This document shows positions 35,006-45,535 of a stretch of 64,000 nt of DNA, in pieces. Source of the DNA: Cladobotryum mycophilum. Taxonomy: Eukaryota; Ascomycota; Sordariomycetes; Hypocreales; Hypocreaceae. The stretch spans positions 4,402,001-4,466,000 of the forward strand of contig JAVFKD010000016.1 in assembly GCA_036429605.1 (NCBI GenBank), written 5' to 3'. The notes under the pieces are model-generated. The model saw only the letters and a program-made list of their open reading frames with translations, made no database searches and was not told where the DNA came from. Position 1 is the stretch's first letter, and each line of letters starts with the position of its first letter. The translations under genes and the position numbers were made by a program.

Positions 35006-36512
35006 GGGATATGAGTAACGTTGTGATATTTGTACTTATATTGCTACCTTGACCACTGTTCTTTTCATTTTCATTCCTGTTACTTTTCAGCATGTGTTTT
35101 TTTTGATTCATAGTATAGTTGTCAACCCGAATTGGTAAGTTTATCACGGCTGGAACGGATTTTATTTATTTAGCTATTAACGTCACTTATGTGTTCCATT
35201 CGGAATGTTGTGACGGCCGGAGTCAGCTTGTTCTGTTCTTGGGCAGTGTTCTAGTTACAAAGGAGAGGGGTTTGGGTTATGCCTGATCGGCTTGTGATAT
35301 AATCCTGATCCCGGCTGTATGGCCAAGATGCCCAGATGAGGGTCTTGAAGTCTATGTACCCCTGAGGGCTCAATATGTGTATGAGAAGAGAGGTGCCTTA
35401 TGGGGCCTATGGGAGCTTGTCCTTGTTTCTGTTGCATTCTATGAATAACCCGGGTTAAGTGGGTAGCCGTAGCGGTATCATCTATCCGTCTAATGAAATT
35501 ACTTCGTACTGATTTTACAATGCTTTCTTGGTGTTGGGGTAAGGTTTCGCGTGTTGACGCGTTGGAAATACTAAGGCTCCACTAGTTCTACCCTATAAGT
35601 CGACGTGTTCAAAAAAATATCATCAAGAGGCTAAAATATGAAAGAAAAAGAAAGAAAAAGAAAGAAGAAGAAAAACAATAATAATAAATAAATGAAAATT
35701 AAGGCTTATCATCAAACAATTCAAGTTCCTCAAAAATGCCAATTTGATTTGCAAATATCAGTTGCGATTTTGAATTGATCGAATAGAACTTGAGTGGCTT
35801 GAATTGTGTTCAGTGATGGTTAACACTACTAACTCACATCGCCATTTACACCTCTCCTCGTTGTGGAGTAAGATTGAGCAATGCCTGAGATCCTGCAGCT
35901 GAGGGTAAGTAGTTCATGAGTGCGTGAGCCGGCATCTACAAAAGCGGCGATACGTTCGTGAAAGTCAATATTGGGATTCGGATGATATAAGGTAACAAGG
36001 GAATCAGAATAAAGTTTTTGAACTTCACAATTGCAAATTTATACCAATTTGATCCGCATAGCATCTGGCTCTTATTTATATATATGTATTATGTATGGTG
36101 TTGGGATGGCCCAATGAGAGGCTGCATTGGGCATAAATGGGGATCATCCCGCAAGATACTACGGCTGGTTCATAAAGTGGAACACGGCAAAAGCAACAAT
36201 TTCAACATGGATACCTGTAAGTGCATGCATTGCCACCCTCTCTAAGCCTAGGAAATAGATGGGGCTGCATGCGATCTGCAGTGCTGGCTCCAATGGATTC
36301 ATCTATGTCTACTCGAGTATAATGCTCCGCCTCAAATAGGTGACCATACGCATCCTTTCCTTTCGTTGGGCTCCGTGTAAGGCTGCAAAGATGCATCAGC
36401 ATATAAATAAACACCTCACCACGCGCCCGTCTCCTCTTCTTCACGGGGTTTTGTGCGTGTGACCTCTCATTACGTACATCTTAGCCTTCCTATTATTCTC
36501 TTTTTCTACATC
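35006..36512. other. 1.5-kb intergenic region, AT-rich
   Basis: No gene supported. It includes a GAAAAA-rich purine tract near 35.64-35.69 kb. A pyrimidine-rich stretch (36.42-36.51 kb) just upstream of the HeLo gene looks like a fungal core promoter. Confidence 0.5.
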
Positions 36513-37364
36513 ATGGACATGGCCGTCAACGCCATTAGCCTCTTGAACTTTGCATTGGAATGCCTTGACCGTATTCAGCTAGCGAGAGAGTTTGAAGATG
36601 ATTTCGCGACGTACCAGTTGAAGCTTGATGTAGTCCAGATTCGCCTTTCCCGCTGGGGAGAGGTGGCTGGTGTCACCGTCAGTAATGGCAAGAATAATGA
36701 GCAGGGGCCTCAGCTTACGGGCAACAAGCCGACCCAAGACCCCCAGGGCACCCAGGGCGTTCAAGGTGGTGCCGCCGAGGCGGACACAATAAAGAAGGCG
36801 GAAGAGATTCTGGGAGAGATCCAGGATACTATTTTCAAGGCTCAGCGCGATGCCAAAAGGATGAGGACCAACCTCGACATGAGCAGCGAACAGCCGATTG
36901 ATCCGGACATCTCTGTACCTAGCGACCTGAAGAAGATCCGCGCAAGGCTGCGGGAGTGCCTGCGCAAGCGGAGAGCCCGGGCGGCAACAGCTGCTGACAG
37001 TCTCAAGTGGGCCTTTTACAAGAGGGCCCATTTCGACAAGTTCGTCAGAGATATATCCGCACTCATCAGCGACCTAGAGAACCTTTTCCCCAAAGATACC
37101 CAGGAGAAGCTTGCGGAGCTCAGTGGCGAGGAGTGCAAGGGAATTGGCAAGTCCAATTTGGAAGAACTCAAGGATGTCGCCCAGGACTGCGATCCGTGGC
37201 TGGAGAAAGCAGCAGAGGAGACACTCATTAACTCTTCTCGCGCGGGCACCTACATCACCCAGTCACACAACTCTGGCCTAGTGACGGGAATCCACCACGG
37301 AGATGTCAAGGGTGTTAGCATAGGGAATAACAACAAGACTAGCAACAACTGGGGTAGAAGTTGA
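36513..37364 (+). CDS. HeLo-domain cell-death effector (HET-S-like)
   Basis: A single-exon gene, 283 residues from ATG 36513; the frame is open 60 bases further upstream, but MDMAVNAISLLNFALECLDR is where HeLo domains begin. Residues 1-220 match the HeLo domain of HET-S: IQLAREFEDDF (21-31) parallels VQLGRPFGRDY, RLSRWGEV (44-51) is nearly identical, a disordered Gly/Gln loop (70-90) is inserted, and WAFYKRAHFDKFVRDISALI with DLENLFP follows. In HET-S and HELLP this domain releases an N-terminal helix that disrupts membranes once a C-terminal amyloid motif is templated. Residues 245-283 are low-complexity (SGLVTGIHHGD, then GVSIGNNN) and resemble the N-terminus of the NLR encoded 1.04 kb downstream on the same strand. 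Expected role: executor of programmed cell death. Confidence 0.85.
   Translation: MDMAVNAISLLNFALECLDRIQLAREFEDDFATYQLKLDVVQIRLSRWGEVAGVTVSNGKNNEQGPQLTGNKPTQDPQGTQGVQGGAAEADTIKKAEEILGEIQDTIFKAQRDAKRMRTNLDMSSEQPIDPDISVPSDLKKIRARLRECLRKRRARAATAADSLKWAFYKRAHFDKFVRDISALISDLENLFPKDTQEKLAELSGEECKGIGKSNLEELKDVAQDCDPWLEKAAEETLINSSRAGTYITQSHNSGLVTGIHHGDVKGVSIGNNNKTSNNWGRS
37245..37361 (+). other. Putative C-terminal amyloid signalling motif of the HeLo protein
   Basis: Encodes residues 245-283. The core SGLVTGIHHGD (254-264) aligns with IGVAQGVNNGD (12-22) of the NLR: three Gly in the same spacing and Gly-Asp at the end, with beta-branched residues and His/Asn in equivalent places. Downstream GVSIGNNN recalls the I/V-Q-I/V-G core of RHIM and fungal PP motifs. 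Gly/Asn-rich ends of HeLo proteins are typically prion-forming. Amyloid behaviour is inferred. Confidence 0.5.
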
Positions 37365-38400
37365 TGTGGAAAGAAGGGGGGGGGCACGGGCACGGCTTGG
37401 CGTTCTAAAGGATGGTTGAGATGGTCTTACGATATGTATCATAATATCGCCATGGTGGTTGCATTGGAGGTTGCATCGAAGATGAATGAATAACTTTGAG
37501 CCATGATTTGTCAAATGTTCATGATATGCAAAACACGCATGGGCCTTGTGTGGTCATAGCTTCTGTCCATGACGATTTCTTGTTTTTCATCCGGGCACTG
37601 AGATGCATGAGACATTAAGGGATTATGCGGCTCGACGGAAACTCTTGTGGAATTCCCTATTCCGGTAGAAACATTGCACCAACAGCATTTATCGTGTCAT
37701 GTGAATGATTGATTGGTTGACAAAGTATCCGTCATCTGCACTCTGCTACACACAGACAGTCCTCTCTTCCCGATGATTCGAAAGCTTCAAGAGCCCTCCT
37801 GACACCTCACCTTTCTTTGGAAACAACGACATAATAAAATGCATCATCGTCAACTTGTGAGCCGGCACGTCCCGCACCGCATTTTGGGCCGGAGATATTT
37901 CCTCTCATGCCCTGTTATCGCCATAGCCAACTATTGGATAGCCTTGACATTGCGGGTCATCCCTCGCATTTGTTTCAGTCTGACGTGGTGAGCTATTATT
38001 GGGTGTCTCATAATTTGGTGGGCAAAGCCTCGGATGTGCGCCTTTGTCGGATGAAGAACCATTCATGCCCCCTCGCTCGCAAAAGCCTCATGCTACCTAA
38101 GTATACGCCAGGCTACTCCATCCGGCTTGTAACTGTTGTTACCATCCAGGTATCGTTTCGTAGCGACATGAAAATAATGTATGGAAATATCCAAGGGAGT
38201 GGCGAAGTCACAATCTCAAACATGTCTCCGTTGTGCAAGATGAATTCCCAAGACCCCTATTTAAACGGCCCCACTGCCATATATACCCCACAGATAAAAC
38301 CACATGAGCCTGCAAACGGGTTCTCAGACCAAATTTCCCGACTGTTTACTTTCTATTACGAATCCATTACAGTGCAAAATTTCATGATAGAACCATCAGC
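37365..38400. other. Intergenic region between the HeLo and NLR genes
   Basis: 1.04 kb, same-strand spacer. No gene supported; the 201-codon frame at 37907-38512 is discarded because it overlaps the NLR start in another frame. It should hold the NLR promoter and leader. Confidence 0.6.
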
Positions 38401-38485
38401 ATGTCTGAATACCATATCAGACAACAACATATCATCGGTGTGGCACAGGGGGTCAACAACGGCGATAATTTTATCACATATAATT
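38401..38485 (+). other. Putative N-terminal amyloid signalling motif of the NLR
   Basis: Exon 1 encodes just the motif: YHIRQQH, then IGVAQGVNNGD (12-22), then NFITYN. A phase 1 intron separates it from the NACHT part, so the motif is a discrete, exchangeable exon. The position matches NWD2 and PNT1, where the NLR N-terminus templates the effector. See the matching motif at 37245-37361. Confidence 0.5.
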
Positions 38486-41400
38486 GTAAGTCCACGCCAC
38501 CCTCTTTGGTAGGCTCAGTGGCAATACTTATTTGGAGGCTACAGACTTGAACGATACGAACGGAGCCAATGCCCTTTTGCCTCTGAAGCAGGCCTCTGAG
38601 CGACTTCACAAAGAAGTGAAAGCGCACTGGGAGAACAGCGGAACATGCGCATGGCTGCCTCAAAGACCCGACTTCAAAACTTGGGTGAGCATGAAGAACT
38701 CGTATTCTTTTTTATGGATCCATGGAATTCGTGAGTTCTTAGGCAACGTTGTATATATATTGGCGCTGACCATGATGACACAGAGGGCTGTGGCAAAACA
38801 ACGCTGATGTGAGTGTGTCGTCCATTTTATCTCCTTTTCTCAAAGTCTCACCCATTTTTAGGTCTCGTGTGATTGAGAGCATCCGTGACGAAAGGATTAC
38901 CGGAAAGGGCCCCAACGCCATTCACCTACTTTATTTCTACATTGGCTACGGCAAAGATGAGCAAGAGGGAAAGCTCTATAAAGAGATGCTAATGACATTT
39001 TGGGAGCAAGCTGTTAGGACGGGCGAAGCACAATCATCTAATGTATTTGGCAGTCAAAGCAGCAACGAGGTGATCCAGAAACAGCTGAGCCAATTTCTTG
39101 CCACATCTCTGCGCGATGTGTATATCGTCGTTGATGCACTAGATCAGCTTCACCAAAACGACCGACGCGACCTGCTGAAGTGGCTCAACGACCTTGTCCG
39201 GGAGCACAAGCAACAGGAGAACGGGCTTCGCCTTGCTGTGGTGATAAGCTCTCGGGATTGCATCGGTTATGAGAAGCTGCGAGAGTATGACCCGCTTCAG
39301 ATCCAAATAACGCCTAGCGATAATACAAGCGACATCCGAACGTACCTAGAAAAGACACTTGATTCGGATCTTTTTGACGAGGAACCGCGACTCAGAGAAA
39401 GAGTTCTGTCTGAACTGATAAAAGAGGCAGATGGGATGTTAGTATTACTGTCTCGTGCATTCTCGTACGTTGCTAACCTGAGCATTCGATTGAACAATCA
39501 GGTTTTTATGGGCCAAACTACAAGCAGCAAATATCTGCGACATCAGCATCGAGAGAGACGTAATTTATGTCCTTGATAATCTTATCTTACCAACGGAGAT
39601 GGACGAAATATACCGAAAGTATGTTACCGAGTTCGAGTCTCTGAAACCGTGGTCAACTGAGAAGCAGGTTGTGATGAGGACTATGGCGCTTCTGGCACAG
39701 ACGACGGGATCAATGCCGAAAGAAACCATGCTCGCTGCCATTACAATCGACCTGAACGACGGTAAACCACATCCAACGACTCTGAAGGATTTCTGCGAAG
39801 CGCCGTCCAAGGTGGTACGCTTCTGCAAGCACTTGATCGACATCAACGAAAGTCTTGGAACTGTTCGGTTCTGTCATGTATCCATCTTTGAGTTTTTTAA
39901 ATCCAGAAACCCTATAGGCGATCATGCCCTGATTGCAGAGCTATGCTTGGCCCATTTGTGCTCGTCGGATTTCTCCCAAGGGCCTCAGAGTAATGTGACA
40001 TGGTATAATCACGGCAGCCTTGGACCTATTCTGCGGCAGCACCCATTTGTGGAGTTTGCTTCTTGCAACTGGGCCTCCAGCATGAAGAAGAGCGTGGAGA
40101 GAAATACCGGAGTGGATGCGGAACAAACTCATGTTAAAATTTTGGGTCTTCTCGAAAGGCTTCTGACAACCACCGGAATACCCGGGGAGCAAAAGAACTT
40201 GCAGCTCTCATTTCAAGTGCATTTACTTACGAGGGGGATATCAATGCCGGCTGGAGTCCACCACGAGCATATATTCAGTTACTTTGCTCTTCTCGAATTC
40301 TTCGACTTCTTCAACAAGAAAGGCTGGCTTCACTTGACGAGGCGTGATCATGAGGGGTCGATGGTAATCCATTGGGCTATTCGCCACAAGGATGAACGGG
40401 AAGAAAAGAAGAAGGAGATTGCCAAAGTCGTTGAGATGCTGATAAACTATGGTGGTGACAAGGATGCACAGAACAACGAAGGCCGCACTCCCCTCTACTA
40501 CGCTTCTTATTACGGAAACTCGCATGTGGTGGGCTTGCTTCTCGACAAACGTGCCAAGTTGGACATTCCTACCAACGAGAATGAAACAGCCCTGATTATA
40601 GCCTGTCGAAAGCATCATGAAGAAATCATCTTGAGGCTGGTAGCAGCGGGGGCAGACATAGGGGTTCAAGGTCCCGTAGGCACTGCTCTACAAGCGATTT
40701 CTTTGATTGGGTGTGATAGCTGTGCGAAAAGAATCCTCGACCAATACGGGACACAGCCGATTATCGAGACTAAAGGCCCTTTTGGCACTTCACTTCATGC
40801 TGCAGCGTTTCATGGCCACTCAGACATCGTGAGACTTCTCTGTGAGAGGAAATTCGACGTTCATGCAACGAACGAAACCTACGGAAGCGCCCTGACAGCA
40901 GCGGCCCATGGATGCAATACGGGTATGGACATGAGCTGTTTCCGCGACATCTTCCATGAGTTGATTGATCATGGCATAAATGTCAATGATCCGAGTGGAC
41001 TAGGCGGGCCGGCTCTCCGCGCAGCAGCACATCATGGGCACATAGATCTTGTTCAGCTTCTCTTGGAGGCGGGCGCAGAGGTCCGTTTGGCTAAAGGCTT
41101 CATGGGGACTGCTTACGAAGCAGCAGACGTCAGAGGACATGAAGAGATTACGAAACTTCTTTTGAAGAGCGACCCGAACGCTGCGACTTACGGTGAGAAG
41201 GATTCTAAGAAGGCATTCTACACGATCAATCAGCGGCTTCAACGGGAGGTGTTTGGAGTCACTGTGAGGGCGAGCAATATGGCCATCATTACCAGTCTAA
41301 TTGAACAGTTTGAGAAGTTGTTTGAGAAGGAAATTAACAAAGGAAACACTCCCTGGCTGCGGGGATTGGTCAAACTGGGCGAAAACTGTTTCATCGATGT

Positions 41401-43090
41401 GATGCACTTCGCTACAGTGATGAACCCTAAGCCAGAAGCACAGAAAGAAGAAGAAGAAATACCCAATGGGAAAACGGGCGAAAGGGAGGAAGGAGAGCAT
41501 GGAGCACTCAGAAAGCAGGCACAGGAGACGTCGAAGAGAAACAAAACGCTACTCCAAAGGATTATGACAAGCCTTTGCTGTATAAGCGCAATAGATGAAG
41601 AGACAGAAACGCCAAATCGTGCGATCCTTGTACCTTTGCCCGAATCATCACCCTCCAGACCGCCCGTTGCGCCAACCCTGCAGGAACCTGAATCTACCCC
41701 TGTGCAGCAGCAGCCTACAGCCAAGTCTGGAAGTATAAACAAACGATCAACATCACTACTCAGGGTCGCTCGGAGGACGTCCAGTCTCGAATTTCTGTTT
41801 GTGAAAAGGCAATCTTCTACTACGTACGGACAAGATAACCTCGAAGGCCATTTCCCCCAGGTCCTGGACCGGTTGACACAAGCGGCAGTAAATATATTGG
41901 AATTCGCCATAGAGAAAGGTGACCCTGAAGTGATCAGAATCATCTCCGAGGCTTGGACTAGCACTCTGAACAACCTTATCGCGTACGAGGGCTTTGGCGA
42001 ACCCATGCTAGAACGAGTGATACAAGGCCGCTCTACTGAGCTCAAGAAGCATCTCACTAACAAAGAGCTGAAGTCGGATGAGAGATTTAGGAAGGCTGAG
42101 AACTTGGCTCGGGTCGGCGCAGAGCTATTATTCACGACCGTCAGGCGAGGACCACCATACAGGCGATTGACCCTTGTCCTCTCCAAGTTTTGGATGTCTG
42201 CGGTTTGCGATGTGGAGAACCTTGGAGAACTAGGCCAAGAGCCCGTAGCGAGGCTAATCAGTACTTTCACAGAGAATTTCTCTGAGCCGATCAAGGCGCA
42301 AGATCATATCAAGGCTGAACTATCCGGGACGAGTGCGCTAGAGCTGTTGAAAGCAGCGGCTGTAGGCCCGAACAAGAGAGTCACGATCAAGTCTTGCGAG
42401 GAACTAGTGAGACAATGGAGACAGGCCGCCGAAAATGAGATGGGAGCCTTGGTCGTTGGGTTGTTCGATAGTAAATGGGGAGAGTACCAGAAGTGCATCA
42501 TAAACAAGGGGTATGATGAGGCGCTTAGCCTGGCTGTGGCAGGCCTATGTCTCCTCCAGGTAGCAATCGAGCAGAGATTCGATGTCACAATCCGTTGGCT
42601 CTTGAACACCATCAATCTGGGGTTTCGGTGGACTATAGCTCCAGGCACTGTTGAGGAGGAGGAGAAGCGTCTGGGACAGAACCCCAACAGTGATATCGAT
42701 CCGGGAGGGGAGAGAAGTGGTCTAGTCTTTGACAACATGGTCAGTTTGTTTGCTACGACCGAAGGCGGTGATCCCTACAATCTTTATAATCTAGCCCTGA
42801 CGATTTTGGACGTTGCCGAAGCCCTTCCAAAGGAGAGCCAACAGACACTAATGGAGATGATCCAACAACGCATTAAACATGCTCGAAGAGGTGTTCACGC
42901 CGCGGAACTGGAGCTGCAGCTGAGACAGATTTCCATAACAACGCATTACTTCCTTGCCGTAGCGCAAAACGATAACAATGAGGCTAGACCAAATACGATA
43001 TCTGCGCTGAAAGAACTTGCTCAGACTGTACCAAGGGTGAAGGGGAACCAGTGTTTGGAAGGGAGGATTGTGGAAATCAGTTCAGGTTAA
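38401..43090 (+). CDS. NLR (STAND) receptor: amyloid-like motif, NACHT, ankyrin repeats
   Basis: Five exons, join(38401..38485, 38545..38730, 38784..38808, 38862..39437, 39502..43090), 1486 residues; introns of 53-64 nt with good signals (GTAAGT, GTGAGT, GTGAGT, GTTAGT). Residues 1-28 carry the short Gly/Asn motif shared with the HeLo protein. ERLHKEVKAHW and FLWIHGI lead into the P-loop GIQGCGKTTL (about 88-97), mostly on a 25-nt microexon. Walker B is VYIVVDALDQL (about 185-195), and LRLAVVISSRD follows. GMFLWAKLQ and EMDEIYRKY are typical of fungal NACHT proteins. Ankyrin repeats span about 574-860 (TPLYYASYYGNSHVVGLLL, SLHAAAFHGHSDIVRLL, ALRAAAHHGHIDLVQLLLEAG). The last 600 residues are unassigned. 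NLRs of this kind oligomerise on ligand binding and nucleate their effector; the partner is very likely the HeLo protein upstream. Confidence 0.9.
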
Positions 43091-43688
43091 ATGGACTTGT
43101 GGAAGAGAGAATATAATGGGGGTAGTTTATGATGCTTATTTGAATGCCTCCTCTCTCAAGATCAATGAAATCGTACCAACCAACTTCCCATTTCAGCAAT
43201 GATGTCAAAGGACAAAGAGTAAAATATGTCAAGGAATCTAGCTGTTTGACGTAGTCTATAAGCGGGATCTAAAGTTACTACCTAGAGTATACCGGATTTG
43301 TCAAAAAGCACCAAGAGGGCTAAATGTCTTTGGACAAGCATTCAGGGAGAATTTGCATTCACACTGACTACTCGTCAATACAACACACAAAAATATTACC
43401 CTTCAGAACCAAGTGCTTCAATAAAACATTGCAGAGTTGTATTGTCTAGCACTATAAATCCGTGACTCGGATGAGAAGAAAAACACATTTTTGCATAGAT
43501 TCCATCTTTTGCAATATCAGATTGCCGACAAGTCAACGGACTGTGTGCCATGTGCTGTGTGCTCTCCGCATCTCGTCCCAACACTTCATTTGCAGGCAAA
43601 CATTTCAAAGAAGCTGATCTTGATGATCTCTACCAAACGGCTAATAGTTACTACATGACCTCAATGTATCCCCTGGAGCCAATTTCAT
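43091..43688. other. Intergenic region downstream of the NLR
   Basis: About 600 bases between convergent genes. No feature seen beyond ordinary AT-rich 3' flanks. Confidence 0.5.
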
Positions 43689-44891
43689 TCAGTTCCATAA
43701 GGATCGTATCAAGTATGTCCTCCTCGTGGTTGCTGCGTTCAGCAGGAAGGGGATTTCTCGGAGTTGCTCTGGAGGGAGTATGAACTTTGGAGGGGATATG
43801 AACTTCAGATGGGATATGAGCTGTGGCGCATTCGTACCGCCGTCGAACGCCACTATACCCAAAGTTGATGGTTTCTTTTTCGCTGGGGAGTCTTGAGCCT
43901 GGATACTCCAGGTGGGGTCCGATACTGAGCCTTCGCCTCCCAAATCCTTCCAAGCACGTATCGTGACATGATTAGGAGATGCCTTGACAAAGAACTCTGT
44001 TGGACAGAAGGAGCAATAACCCTCGAGGCCTACATTCTGGGACAGCAGAGCGCTGTCAATAGCATTCGCCAGCTGGTTGTGCATGTATGCCGGGTGATCC
44101 GTAACCAATCTGTTGAGATTGCCTCGGTAGAATCGCGACCAAGGCGGGAAGGGAGTGGTACCGTCGAACACCTGATGACTGCATATGGCAAGAGAACCCA
44201 TCGCCGGCCTTGAGACGTCTTGATAATCCCTCCCGTAGTCCCATTGCAGGAGGAGCAAGTATTTCCCGCCCACGATTTTGGGATAGACTGAGAATATCCC
44301 TTCGATCGTGATATGTGCATATGGCTTGGGATATAGGGGCTCATGGTATGGCATCAAGAGGCTGGCAAGGTATCTGTCGTATCTGGGCTCCTTCAAACGA
44401 GTGTATTTGAGCGCAAGCTGGAGATGTCTGTGGTGCAGAGCGAATGAGTGGCACCTGTAGCTGCTGTCTTGTAAACCCTGCCATCCAAAGGGGCAGTTTA
44501 CGGATTGCGGATGTGTTGGTGTGTCGGTCTTGTTCACCTGGTGAATAGCCATGCACTTGTGGCATGCCCACCGGTCTGGATAGTCGCGAACAAGGAGAGT
44601 CAGGTGCTTCAACCGCTGCTCATGAGTGGCATCTGCAGCCACATTGCCTAAAAATCCATCATCTAGAGTCTTTCCGAGTGGACCGTATTTCTTGGATAGA
44701 GCATGCTGATTTTTTAATAAAGGAAGATTTCCATTCAAGTCTTGGGACTGGTCTTGGGCACCAAGCCTGCTGAACAGATGTCGCATCGATTTGAGCAAAC
44801 CCATCATGGCTTTGGAGTAATGTGGAGACGGGAAGCAGTCTCGAAGGAAGAACTGGACTTTTATGTCTATAGATATTATACAAAATAGCAT
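43689..44891 (-). CDS. Hypothetical protein with CxxC zinc-ribbon-like segment
   Basis: A single-exon gene of 400 residues; a start at the internal ATG 44807 (MMGLLKSMRHLF) is equally possible and removes an odd hydrophobic leader. The segment LTLLVRDYPDRWACHKCMAIH, followed by a Cys-Pro at NCPF, recurs in many Sordariomycete orphan proteins, often behind an F-box. No F-box is visible here. After it come RLKEPRYDRYLASLLMPY, HITIEGIFSVYPKIVGGKYLLL, and a later FCPTEFFVK strand, then a Pro-rich C-terminus. Function unknown; metal binding by the Cys pairs is a guess. Composition is ordinary, and the long clean frame supports a true gene. Confidence 0.65.
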   Translation of the reverse strand: MLFCIISIDIKVQFFLRDCFPSPHYSKAMMGLLKSMRHLFSRLGAQDQSQDLNGNLPLLKNQHALSKKYGPLGKTLDDGFLGNVAADATHEQRLKHLTLLVRDYPDRWACHKCMAIHQVNKTDTPTHPQSVNCPFGWQGLQDSSYRCHSFALHHRHLQLALKYTRLKEPRYDRYLASLLMPYHEPLYPKPYAHITIEGIFSVYPKIVGGKYLLLLQWDYGRDYQDVSRPAMGSLAICSHQVFDGTTPFPPWSRFYRGNLNRLVTDHPAYMHNQLANAIDSALLSQNVGLEGYCSFCPTEFFVKASPNHVTIRAWKDLGGEGSVSDPTWSIQAQDSPAKKKPSTLGIVAFDGGTNAPQLISHLKFISPPKFILPPEQLREIPFLLNAATTRRTYLIRSLWN

Positions 44892-45415
44892 ACTACCTCG
44901 GACAAGAACTTTAAATCGAATGCTAAAACTTTGGGAGAATTATAGTTTATGGTGCCCGAGCATGGAAAGGTTAAGTGGTGGATTTGTTATAGAGGATGAC
45001 CTACAGAAAGTAAAAAAGAAATAATCAGTCACAGTAGAAGTTAAGAGTAACAAGAGGAATAGAGAGTAACAAGAGAAATATAGGGTAGCAAGAGAAAGTC
45101 ACAGCAACAAGAGTAATTGCTAGTGAGAATAGAAGCGTAGTCATTGATATTCTAGCCATGATCGATGCACACGTGTCTTTTTACTTTACGAGGTGTGTTT
45201 TCTTGGAAATTCTGTTATTGTTTTTTACTTATTGTCTATTGAATGCCTAAACGATGCATGGTTTATAGCGCATGCTCATCCATGCTGAATTGGCTTCAAA
45301 TGTAGGAGCCTCAAGTACGCATGAAAGAAAGCTCCAGGGGGAGAATAAAAACCATTAACCCTCTTCAAATCATTCGAAACTGATGAATATAAACTGATCA
45401 AAGTCAGTGACTGGC
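44892..45415. other. Intergenic region, A-rich
   Basis: No gene. A degenerate repeat AGTAACAAGAG(A)AAT at about 45.04-45.12 kb occurs four to five times. Confidence 0.5.
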
Positions 45416-45535
45416 ACATACGACCATATCCATTGGAATATACGGGATCCCGTCCGCTCTCCCATAGTCAAGCCAATGAGAGGCAGATTAGTAGTTGGGT
45501 GGGTGACCACCAGCGAACACCGGCTGTTGTATGTT
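45416..45535 (+). rRNA. 5S rRNA: 5S rRNA gene, copy 3
   Basis: 120 nt with ACATACGACC and GTTGTATGTT ends and a T6 terminator. It matches copy 2 (28810-28929) at 119 of 120 positions although 16.5 kb away. Helix III CATTGG/CCAATG is perfectly paired. Confidence 0.93.

Noticed and set aside
37907..38512. 201-codon plus-strand open frame upstream of the NLR
   Set aside because: Overlaps exon 1 of the NLR in a different frame; no family features, and the splice-supported start at 38401 explains the region.
41239..42294. 351-codon minus-strand open frame
   Set aside because: Antisense shadow of the NLR C-terminal region; Ser-rich with no family features, while the sense frame is continuous for over 1100 codons.
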